Shown here: positions 57,347 through 64,000 of the stretch, piece after piece
Layout: every line of letters starts with the position of its first letter
How positions within the stretch are numbered: the stretch's first letter is position 1
Source of the DNA: Methylobacter marinus A45
Lineage (GTDB): Bacteria > Pseudomonadota > Gammaproteobacteria > Methylococcales > Methylomonadaceae
NCBI RefSeq assembly: GCF_000383855.1
Contig: NZ_KB912877.1
Location: 3,473,817-3,537,816, forward strand
Direction of reading: 5' to 3'
DNA: 64,000 bases
Position numbers and translations under genes: made by a program
The notes under the pieces: model-generated
Seen by the model: only the letters and a program-made list of their open reading frames with translations
What the model was told of the DNA's origin: nothing
Database searches by the model: none

Positions 57347-59305
57347 ATGCAACATGTCTTGAAGTGGGTGGGAATAACTTTACTGGTACTGATCGTTGCT
57401 ATCGCTCTGCTGCTGGCTTTCTTCGACTGGAACCGGTTGCGCGCTCCGATATCGTCCCAAATCAGCAGCCAGCTGGACCGGCGTTTTGAGATTCAGGGTG
57501 ATCTGGATGTGAAGTTGGGCTGGACGCCGCGTATCACAGTCAACAAAATCGAACTGGCCAATGCGGAGTGGGGCAGCGAGCCGGAAATGCTGAGCCTGGA
57601 TCGCCTGGTATTCAGCATCAGATTGCCGGATTTATTGAAAGGCAAGATCGTGCTGCCGGAAATCCACTTGTCCAGGCCCCGGGTGCTGCTGGAAAAGAAC
57701 GCTGACGGCAAAGGCAACTGGGCGTTTAAAACCGACGAGGAAACGGAAACCGAGCGCACCGAATTTCCCAAAATTGGCCGCCTGACGCTCGATGAAAGCA
57801 AACTGGTCTACCGCGATCCGACCTTAGATACGGAACTGGATATTAGTGCGTCGGCAGTCGGGGCGGCGAAAGAACAGGCCGTCGAATTGCAAGGCCAGGG
57901 CCGTTTCGAGGGCGAGCCCTTCACGCTTAAGGCGCAAGGTGGCTCGCTGCTGGAACTGTGGGAAAAGCGCAAGCCCTATCCCGTCGATCTGGAAATGACC
58001 GCCGGTGAGACCAAGGTCGTGGTCGAGGGTACGTTTGCCGATCCGGTACAATTGCGCGAACCCAAACTGTCGATCGAGTTACAGGGCGACAGTCTTGATA
58101 TGCTGACGCCTTTTATCGGCGTGCCGATGGCCGAGACCCCGTCCTATAAATTCAACGGCCATGTGACGCGCTCCGGCGAGAGTTGGCACATACACGATCT
58201 GGATGGAAAAATGGGCGGCAGCGATATCGCCGGCGAAGTTACCTATAGCACGCCGGAAGAGCGGCCATTTCTGCAAGCCAATATCAAGTCCAGACGACTC
58301 GACTTCAAGGATCTGGTGGGCTTTATCGGCGTCGATCCGACGCCGGAGGAGAAAGAGAGGCCGCGCATCTTCCCCGATGAACCCTATAGTCCAGAGGCGA
58401 TGCGCTCCGCCGACGCGGACGTGAACTTCTATAGCGACAACATCATCACGCCCAATCTGCCGATTGACGAATTCAAGACCCATCTGCACGTGGATCACGG
58501 CAAGCTGACGCTGGACCCCTTGAATTTTCGCATCGATATTGGCCAGATTGCATCCGTCATCACCATGGATGCCGGCAAGGATCTTATCGTCACGAAGGCG
58601 GATATCAAAATCCGCGAGGTGCCGCTCAAACGCCTGTTGGCCGATACACAGTTTGAGCAGGAAAGCGATGGCATGTTCTTCGGCCAGATCGGCCTCGACA
58701 CGACCGGCAACTCGGTAGCCGAAATGCTCGGCCGCGGAAACGGCGATGTCACGTTGCTGATGGAGCAAGGCCATATCAGCAGTCTGCTAGTGGAACTGGC
58801 GGGTCTGGATGTGGCCGAATCGCTGGGCCTTCTGCTGACCGAGGACAAAAGTACCCGGGTGCGTTGCATAATCGGCAACTTCAAGGTCAATGACGGCATC
58901 ATGAAGACCGCGCCGTTCATGATCGATACTGCCGATACCAATATCAATATTACCGGGCAGATTGATTTGGGCAAGGAGACCGTTGATCTGCGGCTTGATG
59001 CCAATCCCAAGGATGTCAGTCTGTTAGCCGCGCGCGTGCCGGTCAATGTCACAGGAACATTCAAGTCGCCGACAGTCATGCCGGATCGGTCTAGTCTGGC
59101 TGCCAAGGCAGGGATTTCGGCCGCCTTGGGCGTGTTGCTGACACCGGTCGCGACCATTATTCCATGGGTTGACTGGGGATTGGGTGAAGATAGCGCCTGC
59201 CATGCCTTGATTGATGAAGCGCAAGCGGACGATGCGGCGGCGCAGCGGAAACCGTCGCCCGGTCGATCCGGCAATAAAGGGCCGGCAAAGCGGAATGCCG
59301 ATTAG
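57347..59305 (+). CDS. AsmA-family envelope protein
   Basis: A protein of about 652 residues with an N-terminal membrane helix (VGITLLVLIVAIALLLAFFD) and a long beta-rich periplasmic body typical of AsmA/YhdP/TamB-type bridge proteins (WTPRITVNKIELANAEWG; ISGQIDLGKETVDLRLDANP-like C-terminal AsmA-2 segment). Such proteins are linked to phospholipid transport and outer membrane assembly. The start at 57347 follows AGAGAGGGT. The Lys/Arg-rich tail after residue 630 is probably disordered. Confidence 0.88.
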   Translation: MQHVLKWVGITLLVLIVAIALLLAFFDWNRLRAPISSQISSQLDRRFEIQGDLDVKLGWTPRITVNKIELANAEWGSEPEMLSLDRLVFSIRLPDLLKGKIVLPEIHLSRPRVLLEKNADGKGNWAFKTDEETETERTEFPKIGRLTLDESKLVYRDPTLDTELDISASAVGAAKEQAVELQGQGRFEGEPFTLKAQGGSLLELWEKRKPYPVDLEMTAGETKVVVEGTFADPVQLREPKLSIELQGDSLDMLTPFIGVPMAETPSYKFNGHVTRSGESWHIHDLDGKMGGSDIAGEVTYSTPEERPFLQANIKSRRLDFKDLVGFIGVDPTPEEKERPRIFPDEPYSPEAMRSADADVNFYSDNIITPNLPIDEFKTHLHVDHGKLTLDPLNFRIDIGQIASVITMDAGKDLIVTKADIKIREVPLKRLLADTQFEQESDGMFFGQIGLDTTGNSVAEMLGRGNGDVTLLMEQGHISSLLVELAGLDVAESLGLLLTEDKSTRVRCIIGNFKVNDGIMKTAPFMIDTADTNINITGQIDLGKETVDLRLDANPKDVSLLAARVPVNVTGTFKSPTVMPDRSSLAAKAGISAALGVLLTPVATIIPWVDWGLGEDSACHALIDEAQADDAAAQRKPSPGRSGNKGPAKRNAD

Positions 59306-59504
59306 TTTGGTCTTCAGTTCCTGTCCAGACTTTTACCGCTTATTCATCCAATAGGAACTGGATTGGGCGCCCGAGGTTGTTCATTGAACCGGCATTGCCT
59401 ATATAATCGCTATTGTTATCCGTCTATTCATGAGTCCAGCTTGAGCGTTGAACCCAGCGTTCCGGCGATTCTGACCGCGTAAGATATTAAAGAGGTGCAA
59501 ATCC

Positions 59505-59768
59505 ATGACAGAAGCACTAGCGATTACCCGTCTACTGCAAAATTGTAAAGAGCTGAGTGCCTTTTGCAGCCAGAACGGCGGGATCATCAATGAATCGATT
59601 CACTATGAAATCATCGAGCGCCAGCCCGAGAGCCTGTTGATCTATGTGACTTTTCTTGAAAGCATCATGGAAGGCTCCGGCTGCCAGGGCGATCAGAAAC
59701 CCTGTTATGGGCGTTTGCGGTTACGATTGAATGAGCAGGGGGAAATCATCGGCGTCGAGCCGGCCTGA
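59505..59768 (+). CDS. Small cytosolic protein of unknown function
   Basis: The 87-residue protein (MTEALAITRLLQNCKELSAF...) has four cysteines, one pair within SGCQGDQKPCYG. It has no signal peptide. GAGGTGCAAATCC gives a good ribosome-binding site. I recognise no family. A second small unknown gene follows in the same direction. Confidence 0.6.
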   Translation: MTEALAITRLLQNCKELSAFCSQNGGIINESIHYEIIERQPESLLIYVTFLESIMEGSGCQGDQKPCYGRLRLRLNEQGEIIGVEPA

Positions 59769-59879
59769 TCTTTACTTACCGCTCCGTGGATAGGATTTGG
59801 CCGCCTTAATCTTTCCACCAAAACAATCAGGTAGAATAACTCTGAACCATAATAGTGCATCACCATAGGTTAAAATTCT

Positions 59880-60146
59880 ATGAATTCGGAAACGTTAACA
59901 ATTCGTGTGGAATGTTATGCCGGTTACCGGGGAGAGGAAACGCCAAGACGTTTTTTCATGGGCGATAAAGCTATTGAAATCGAAGAAGTGATCGACCGCT
60001 GGCTGGCACCCGAATACCGTTATTTCAAAGTGCGCGGCAGCGAAAACGATATCTATATACTGCGGCATGATGAATTAGCGCAGCGATGGGAGCTGACGAT
60101 GTTCCAAAGCGGGAAGTTGGATGGCAATTCATTATCCTCGACTTGA
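59880..60146 (+). CDS. Small protein of unknown function
   Basis: The 88-residue protein (MNSETLTIRVECYAGYRGEE...) is predicted beta-rich: TIRVECYAGYRGEETPRRFF, IEEVIDRWLAPEYRYFKVRG, DIYILRHDE. This layout resembles small DUF-type proteins that wrap a strand order similar to a PilZ- or SH3-like barrel, but no assignment is made. A clear ribosome-binding site is lacking. Confidence 0.55.
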   Translation: MNSETLTIRVECYAGYRGEETPRRFFMGDKAIEIEEVIDRWLAPEYRYFKVRGSENDIYILRHDELAQRWELTMFQSGKLDGNSLSST

Positions 60147-60452
60147 ATAGGTCACATTCATCTGATTGCCGGCTATTGAGCACATTGATGCACATGGATT
60201 GTTTTTTCATCAAGGCGGCCCCTTTGACCGGTACTCAGGTGAGAGACGGGCTGGTTCTGGGAGATGATGCCAGGGCCATTAATCATGCTCGTTGCATTCA
60301 TCGCTTTTTGTCGGCGGTATTTTTTCTGGTGGCCACGATACTCCGTGGGAACCGATACCGGGCTTTGAGAGCGGCATATCATATGGCCCGGTATCGGTTC
60401 CCAACGAGGAATTTTACTCGTCAGAACAAGGCTGACTAAGTACTAGCTTTGT
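60147..60452. other. Intergenic region with an inverted repeat
   Basis: TGGGAACCGATACCGGGC at 60346-60363 is repeated inverted at 60385-60403. It lies between the small unknown gene and the convergent ABC exporter; no T-run follows. Confidence 0.5.
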
Positions 60453-62288
60453 TTAAACGTCGAATTGCAGGCTTGCGAGCCTGGCGTAAAGCCCGCTCCG
60501 TTGGCGCAAATCATCCGGCGCGCCAATTTCGACGATGCGTCCCTGGTCCATTACAATGATGCGGCTGACTTTTTTCACTGTAGCCAGCCGGTGAGCAATG
60601 ATCAGGGTAGTGCGACCTTGCATGGCGACATTTAATCCCTCTTGCACGAGAATTTCGGATTCGGCATCCAGTGCGCTGGTGGCTTCATCGAGCAGCAGAA
60701 GTGGCGCATTTTTCAAAATGGCACGGGCGATGGCGATGCGCTGGCGCTGGCCTCCGGACAAGCGGGTGCCGCGTTCGCCAAGGAATGTCTGATAACCTTC
60801 CGGCAGGCGCTGGATGAATTCTTCTACCTGCGCCGATCGGGCGGCTGCCATGACCTCATCATCGCTGGCCGTAGGTCGGCCGTAACGAATATTTTCCAGC
60901 GCATTGGCCGAGAAGATCACCGGATCTTGCGACACGATGGCAATCCTGTTCCGCAAGTCGTGCAAAGAAAGCTGACGGATATCCTGTTCGTTGAACCGGA
61001 CGACGCCGTCCGTTACCTCGTAAAAACGCAATAACAGTTGGAACAGGGTCGTCTTGCCCGCACCGGAAGGGCCGACCAGCGCGACACTTTCGCCGGCGGC
61101 GATGTCGAGCGAGATGTCATCAAGCGCCTTCGTCTGCGGACGCGACGGGTAACGGAAGGTGACATGCTCGAACTGAATTTCCGATTTTTCGGGGGACGGC
61201 AGCGGTTGGGGCGGGTTGGCGTCGATAATGGCGGGCCTGGCATGGAGCAGTTCCAGCAAGCGCTCGGCCGCGCCCGCCGCCCGCATGACATCGCCCCATA
61301 CCTCCGCCAGGGTGCCTGCTCCGCCCGCTACCAGGGCTGCATAAAGGATAAAGGAAGTCAGTTGCCCGCCCGTCATGATGCCAGTCTGTACCTGGTGCGC
61401 ACCGACCCACAGCACAAAAACAATGACACCCATCACCGCCATGATAATTAGCGCGGTCAGCACTGCCCGCACGCGGCTCCGCCGGATGGCGGTCATAAAG
61501 CTGACTTCCGCACGGTCGGCGAAGCGCCGGGCTTCCTGTTGTTCATGGGTATAGGCCTGAACCGTCGGCACCGCGTTGAGGATCTCACCGGCCAGCGCCG
61601 AGGCATCGGCAATTTTGTCCTGCGCTTCACGCGAGAGTTTTTTCACGCGACGGCCGATAGCAAGGATGGGCAGCATCAGCAGGGCCATAAGACCCAGATT
61701 CAGGGAGAACAGGTATAAATGGGTTACCGCCAGCATGATCATGCCGCCGGCCAGTTGAAACAAACTGCGCAAGCCCATGGAAATGGAACTGCCGATGACG
61801 GTCTGGATCAGGGCGGTGTCGCCGGTTAGCCGCGACAGCACTTCGCCGGTCTGCAGCGTTTCGAAAAATTGTGGATTCTGCGCCAGCACACGCGCATACA
61901 CGGCACTGCGTAAATCCGCCGTCACCCGCTCACCCAGCCAGGTCACGGTGTAATAACGCGCCGCGACGGCCAATGCCCACACGCTCGCCAGCCCGAACAG
62001 GACCGCGAAGCGTCCGTTCAGGCTCAGCGAGCCCAGCAGCCCCGTGCTGGCACTCTGCCGTTGGCCAAAACCGAAGTCAATCAGGTCTCGGAACGCCAAT
62101 GGAACCGCCAGGATGGTGGCCGAGCCAAGACACAGCAGGACAAAGGCCAGAGCCATTCTCCCCCGATAAGGGCGGAGAAAAGGCCACAGATTCCTAAGAG
62201 ACGACAAGTGCCGGGAGGTATCAGGTTGCGTTGATTTCGAGATAAATCGTCCTGCTCGTGTTGGATGGGATATGATCGATTCTCTCAT
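60453..62288 (-). CDS. MsbA-like ABC exporter (fused membrane and ATPase domains)
   Basis: The 611-residue half-exporter works as a homodimer. Six transmembrane helices span about 40-335; the ATPase (about 365-605) has [23 protein letters not shown] and LLLLDEATSALD. Substrate could be lipid, peptide or drug; sequence is closer to the general lipid/multidrug exporter group than to a dedicated MsbA with its kinase neighbour lpxK, which is absent here. It is a single gene, convergent with the small unknown genes. Confidence 0.9.
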   Translation of the reverse strand: MRESIISHPTRAGRFISKSTQPDTSRHLSSLRNLWPFLRPYRGRMALAFVLLCLGSATILAVPLAFRDLIDFGFGQRQSASTGLLGSLSLNGRFAVLFGLASVWALAVAARYYTVTWLGERVTADLRSAVYARVLAQNPQFFETLQTGEVLSRLTGDTALIQTVIGSSISMGLRSLFQLAGGMIMLAVTHLYLFSLNLGLMALLMLPILAIGRRVKKLSREAQDKIADASALAGEILNAVPTVQAYTHEQQEARRFADRAEVSFMTAIRRSRVRAVLTALIIMAVMGVIVFVLWVGAHQVQTGIMTGGQLTSFILYAALVAGGAGTLAEVWGDVMRAAGAAERLLELLHARPAIIDANPPQPLPSPEKSEIQFEHVTFRYPSRPQTKALDDISLDIAAGESVALVGPSGAGKTTLFQLLLRFYEVTDGVVRFNEQDIRQLSLHDLRNRIAIVSQDPVIFSANALENIRYGRPTASDDEVMAAARSAQVEEFIQRLPEGYQTFLGERGTRLSGGQRQRIAIARAILKNAPLLLLDEATSALDAESEILVQEGLNVAMQGRTTLIIAHRLATVKKVSRIIVMDQGRIVEIGAPDDLRQRSGLYARLASLQFDV

Positions 62289-62398
62289 AACTTAGAATGC
62301 ATCGAAATGGAAAATATTCGGGAGAATTGACAACCGCTATTGACTGTTTTGTCCATGCAAGCCAAAGTAGTCAGTCAATTTAATTATGACAGGTAAAT

Positions 62399-62430
62399 TG
62401 TAGGTGCGAATTTATTCGCACTTTTTTGCA
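62399..62430 (+). repeat. Family C palindrome followed by a T-run
   Basis: TTGTAGGTGCGAATTTATTC then GCACTTTTTT: stem GTGCGAAT/ATTCGCAC plus six T. It is the same repeat as 6306-6333; it could function as a terminator but no plus-strand gene lies upstream. Confidence 0.55.
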
Positions 62431-62563
62431 ACCATAAAACACTTTGGCTTTATCCTGGCGAACGATAGTGGCGCCAATCTGATACGCCTGGGGTAATATA
62501 GACGACATTGCTTGTCCGGTAACGGCAATTAACCTTTCCCTGATTAACTCACGAGGTCAATTC

Positions 62564-62938
62564 ATGAAATTATTCAATGTTTTGCCACTATTGATGTTAA
62601 CGATGGTGACCAGTCAAACCTGGGCTTACGGCAGCAGTAGCAGCCAAAAAGCCTGCCAGAAACCGGGATTTAGTGATTTTGACCCGGCCGACAAAGCGGA
62701 AGTAGCGCCTGGAGCGCCGTTTTCTTTTCTGGCTTCCGGTGTTCTGGATCCCTCCAGCATTAGCGTCACGGTCAAGGGGCAGCCGGTCGAGGTCGCGGTA
62801 AAGGAACTGTCCTCCAAACGCTATGCGGTAACCGGCAATCTGCCTGAAGCGTTGAAAGGCGATTATGCCCGCATCGCTATTAGCGCCCAAGGTAAATGTA
62901 AAGGCAGCGATGGTTGGCTGGTCAAAATAACCGAGTAG
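62564..62938 (+). CDS. Small secreted protein of unknown function
   Basis: The 124-residue protein has a signal peptide (MKLFNVLPLLMLTMVTSQTWA). The mature part has two cysteines (KACQKPGFSD, GKCKGSDG) and an Ig-like beta pattern (FSFLASGVLDPSSISVTVKG ... VAVKEL ... RYAVTGNLPEALKG). GAGGTCAATTC precedes the ATG. I recognise no family. Confidence 0.68.
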   Translation: MKLFNVLPLLMLTMVTSQTWAYGSSSSQKACQKPGFSDFDPADKAEVAPGAPFSFLASGVLDPSSISVTVKGQPVEVAVKELSSKRYAVTGNLPEALKGDYARIAISAQGKCKGSDGWLVKITE

Positions 62939-63232
62939 ATCCATTGAGTGATATGAAATACGCACCGATTTGCCATGCCTTTTTCAATACGGATAATCAT
63001 AGTTGAATCGGTCTTACCGGGGCGGAAATTTTTGCGAATGCCTGAATTTGACGGCAATCCGGGGTGGAGTGGAGTGCGACTTGGTTGCGATTTCCGGCTT
63101 AATAAAGACTGATGCTGTGCCAGGCTGTTAAGCGGATTGCGAAGTTTAAACAGGGTTAAAATAAAAAACTCCCAGAGCCGTGAAGCGCTGGGAGTTTTTA
63201 AGTCGCTTGTTTAAGCTGTTCAGACAAGGCGG
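62939..63232. other. Intergenic region with terminator of the small membrane-protein gene
   Basis: Apart from the terminator at 63165-63201, no gene or repeat was found. Confidence 0.5.
63165..63201 (-). terminator. Intrinsic terminator after the 57-residue gene
   Basis: AAAAACTCCCAG and CTGGGAGTTTTT form a 12-bp stem around a 12-nt loop; on the minus strand the stem is followed by TTTTTA. It is 32 nt beyond the stop. Confidence 0.88.
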
Positions 63233-63406
63233 TTACTCGCATGTTAAGCGACCGTCATTGCCACGTTTACGGTTCGTGTTGACGTTACTGGCAATGGCCG
63301 CAGCCGCGAACAAGGTGGATGAAATAATGAATTCGCCAGAGATAAAGCCCAGCAGGCCAGTTAAAAACACTGCTCCGGTTAAGATGTCTTTGTAGAAGTC
63401 GCTCAT
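63233..63406 (-). CDS. 57-residue predicted membrane protein
   Basis: The ORF of 57 codons has GAGGATCTAACC before ATG, a sigma-70-like promoter upstream and an intrinsic terminator downstream, so it has all parts of an independent gene. The peptide starts MSDFYKDILTGAVFLTGLLG, has a hydrophobic centre to about residue 39 and a basic tail (NTNRKRGNDGR). A one- or two-helix inner membrane protein is likely. I recognise no family. Confidence 0.65.
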   Translation of the reverse strand: MSDFYKDILTGAVFLTGLLGFISGEFIISSTLFAAAAIASNVNTNRKRGNDGRLTCE

Positions 63407-63451
63407 GGTTAGATCCTCATTGCGGTGGAAAAGAATTTAGACTACGACTCA

Positions 63452-63480
63452 ACTATAGGAGAGAGTAATAATGTTGACAA
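63452..63480 (-). promoter_or_regulatory. Sigma-70 promoter of the 57-residue gene
   Basis: On the minus strand TTGTCA (63480-63475), 17-nt spacer, TATAGT (63457-63452), about 45 nt before the start codon. A second possible pair, TTGCCA (63518-63513) and TATAAA (63494-63489), lies further upstream. Confidence 0.55.
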
Positions 63481-63791
63481 TAGTACTATTTATAGATTCA
63501 TTGTTTCATGATTGGCAACACTAAAAGTATTTACTCGCTGTAAAAACTGAGTAGAATAGTCAGGATTAGGTATCGCTCAGACATCCCGCATCAGACTGCA
63601 AAAAGCCCGGTATTTTGGCCTTTTTTCCTTTCCTACCCCATTCCCTTCGCTTGTATTGTAATTTGAATATCGTTTCATTTTCGGATGCCCAACTTTTGTC
63701 AATGCCTGCGTCTGTTATAAGCATGCCTTTCGTGAAACGCCCGGTGTGGGCAATGCTGGGCTGGGGCAGGGCGCCTGATTAACGTTAGAGT

Positions 63792-63925
63792 AATCAGCCG
63801 TTACTTGAAACCAACTGCTGTTGTTAAATAAAGTAGGGTACGCAGTGCGTACCTTTTCAAGCTTCCGATGCATGCAATCCCAAAAGGTACGCACTGCGTA
63901 CCCTAGTGTGCCCAGCATGGGCCAA
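63792..63925 (+). repeat. Family A palindromic repeat, compact copy
   Basis: It begins ATCAGCCGTTACTTGAAACC, like the other family A copies, but is shortened. Its central arms, 63834-63857 and 63882-63905, are perfect 24-bp inverted repeats (TAGGGTACGCAGTGCG... and its complement) around a 24-nt spacer. Confidence 0.8.
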
Positions 63926-63929
63926 AACT

Positions 63930-64000
63930 AGTTACCTGAAAGGAGGTAACCGGAAGTAGTAACGACAACCGTAGCGAAACCGCAAGGGGGAAGCCGCGAG
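63930..64000 (+). other. Structured sequence cut by the window edge
   Basis: GTTACCT-GAAAGG-AGGTAAC forms a hairpin at 63930-63950, followed by purine-rich CGAAACCGCAAGGGGGAAGC up to the edge. The style resembles the start of a structured mobile RNA (for example a group II intron), but this cannot be decided from 70 bases. Confidence 0.25.

Noticed and set aside
60086..60439. 117-codon open frame overlapping the small gene at 59880-60146
   Set aside because: It overlaps a better candidate out of frame and contains an inverted repeat; no motif seen.

Overview
The window looks like chromosome of a gammaproteobacterial methylotroph, most likely a methanotroph of the order Methylococcales. The main evidence is a complete fhcBADC operon (formyltransferase/hydrolase complex of the tetrahydromethanopterin C1 pathway) at 12.1-16.7 kb, with a divergent homologue of formaldehyde-activating enzyme close by. 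It sits beside gammaproteobacterial gene order (tig-clpP-clpX-lon-hupB-ppiD, dapD/dapC/dapE, tamA-tamB). No methane monooxygenase or methanol dehydrogenase gene lies in the window, so the methanotroph assignment is inference.

Layout. 0-2.4 kb: DCC-family thiol oxidoreductase, YgjP-like metallopeptidase and a glutaredoxin/DsbD-like membrane fusion. 2.4-5 kb: a repeat-rich gap, then a hybrid histidine kinase whose membrane sensor matches the plant/cyanobacterial ethylene-binding domain. 5-11.7 kb (minus strand): lysine/diaminopimelate genes dapE, dapD and dapC with an ArsC-like protein, an M48 lipoprotein, and a thioredoxin plus Asp-box lipoprotein pair. 12-20 kb: fhcBADC, an NMT1-GGDEF fusion, a Fae homologue lacking the catalytic histidine, and a divergent radical SAM protein. 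20-30 kb: tRNA-Leu, the protein quality-control block tig, clpP, clpX, lon (with a sigma-32-like promoter), hupB, tRNA-Val, tRNA-Asp and ppiD, then fabI. 30-36.3 kb: a four-gene peptide-type ABC importer. 36.6-38.4 kb: an orphan MreB paralogue and a small unknown gene.

38.4-49.2 kb is accessory. It has two tandem AI-2E-family membrane proteins, two diiron ferritin-like proteins, a DUF1622 membrane protein, a His-tailed periplasmic protein, WrbA, a pyruvate-decarboxylase-like enzyme, a Tyr/Arg/Pro-rich secreted protein and a Slp-type lipoprotein. Three genes here share a homologous ribosome-binding site and N-terminal coding start; in two of them this is a short leader ORF whose stop overlaps the start of the AI-2E gene. 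The region also carries two copies of a roughly 210-bp miniature inverted-repeat element with 4-bp target duplications. One copy has split an older palindromic repeat, and each copy has itself received a roughly 46-bp mini-element.

49.7-64 kb: tamA-tamB, a membrane-linked lytic transglycosylase, an AsmA-like protein, an MsbA-like ABC exporter, several small unknown secreted or cytosolic proteins, a 57-residue membrane protein, and more copies of the palindromic repeat up to the window edge. No CRISPR array, prophage, rRNA or intact transposase was seen.
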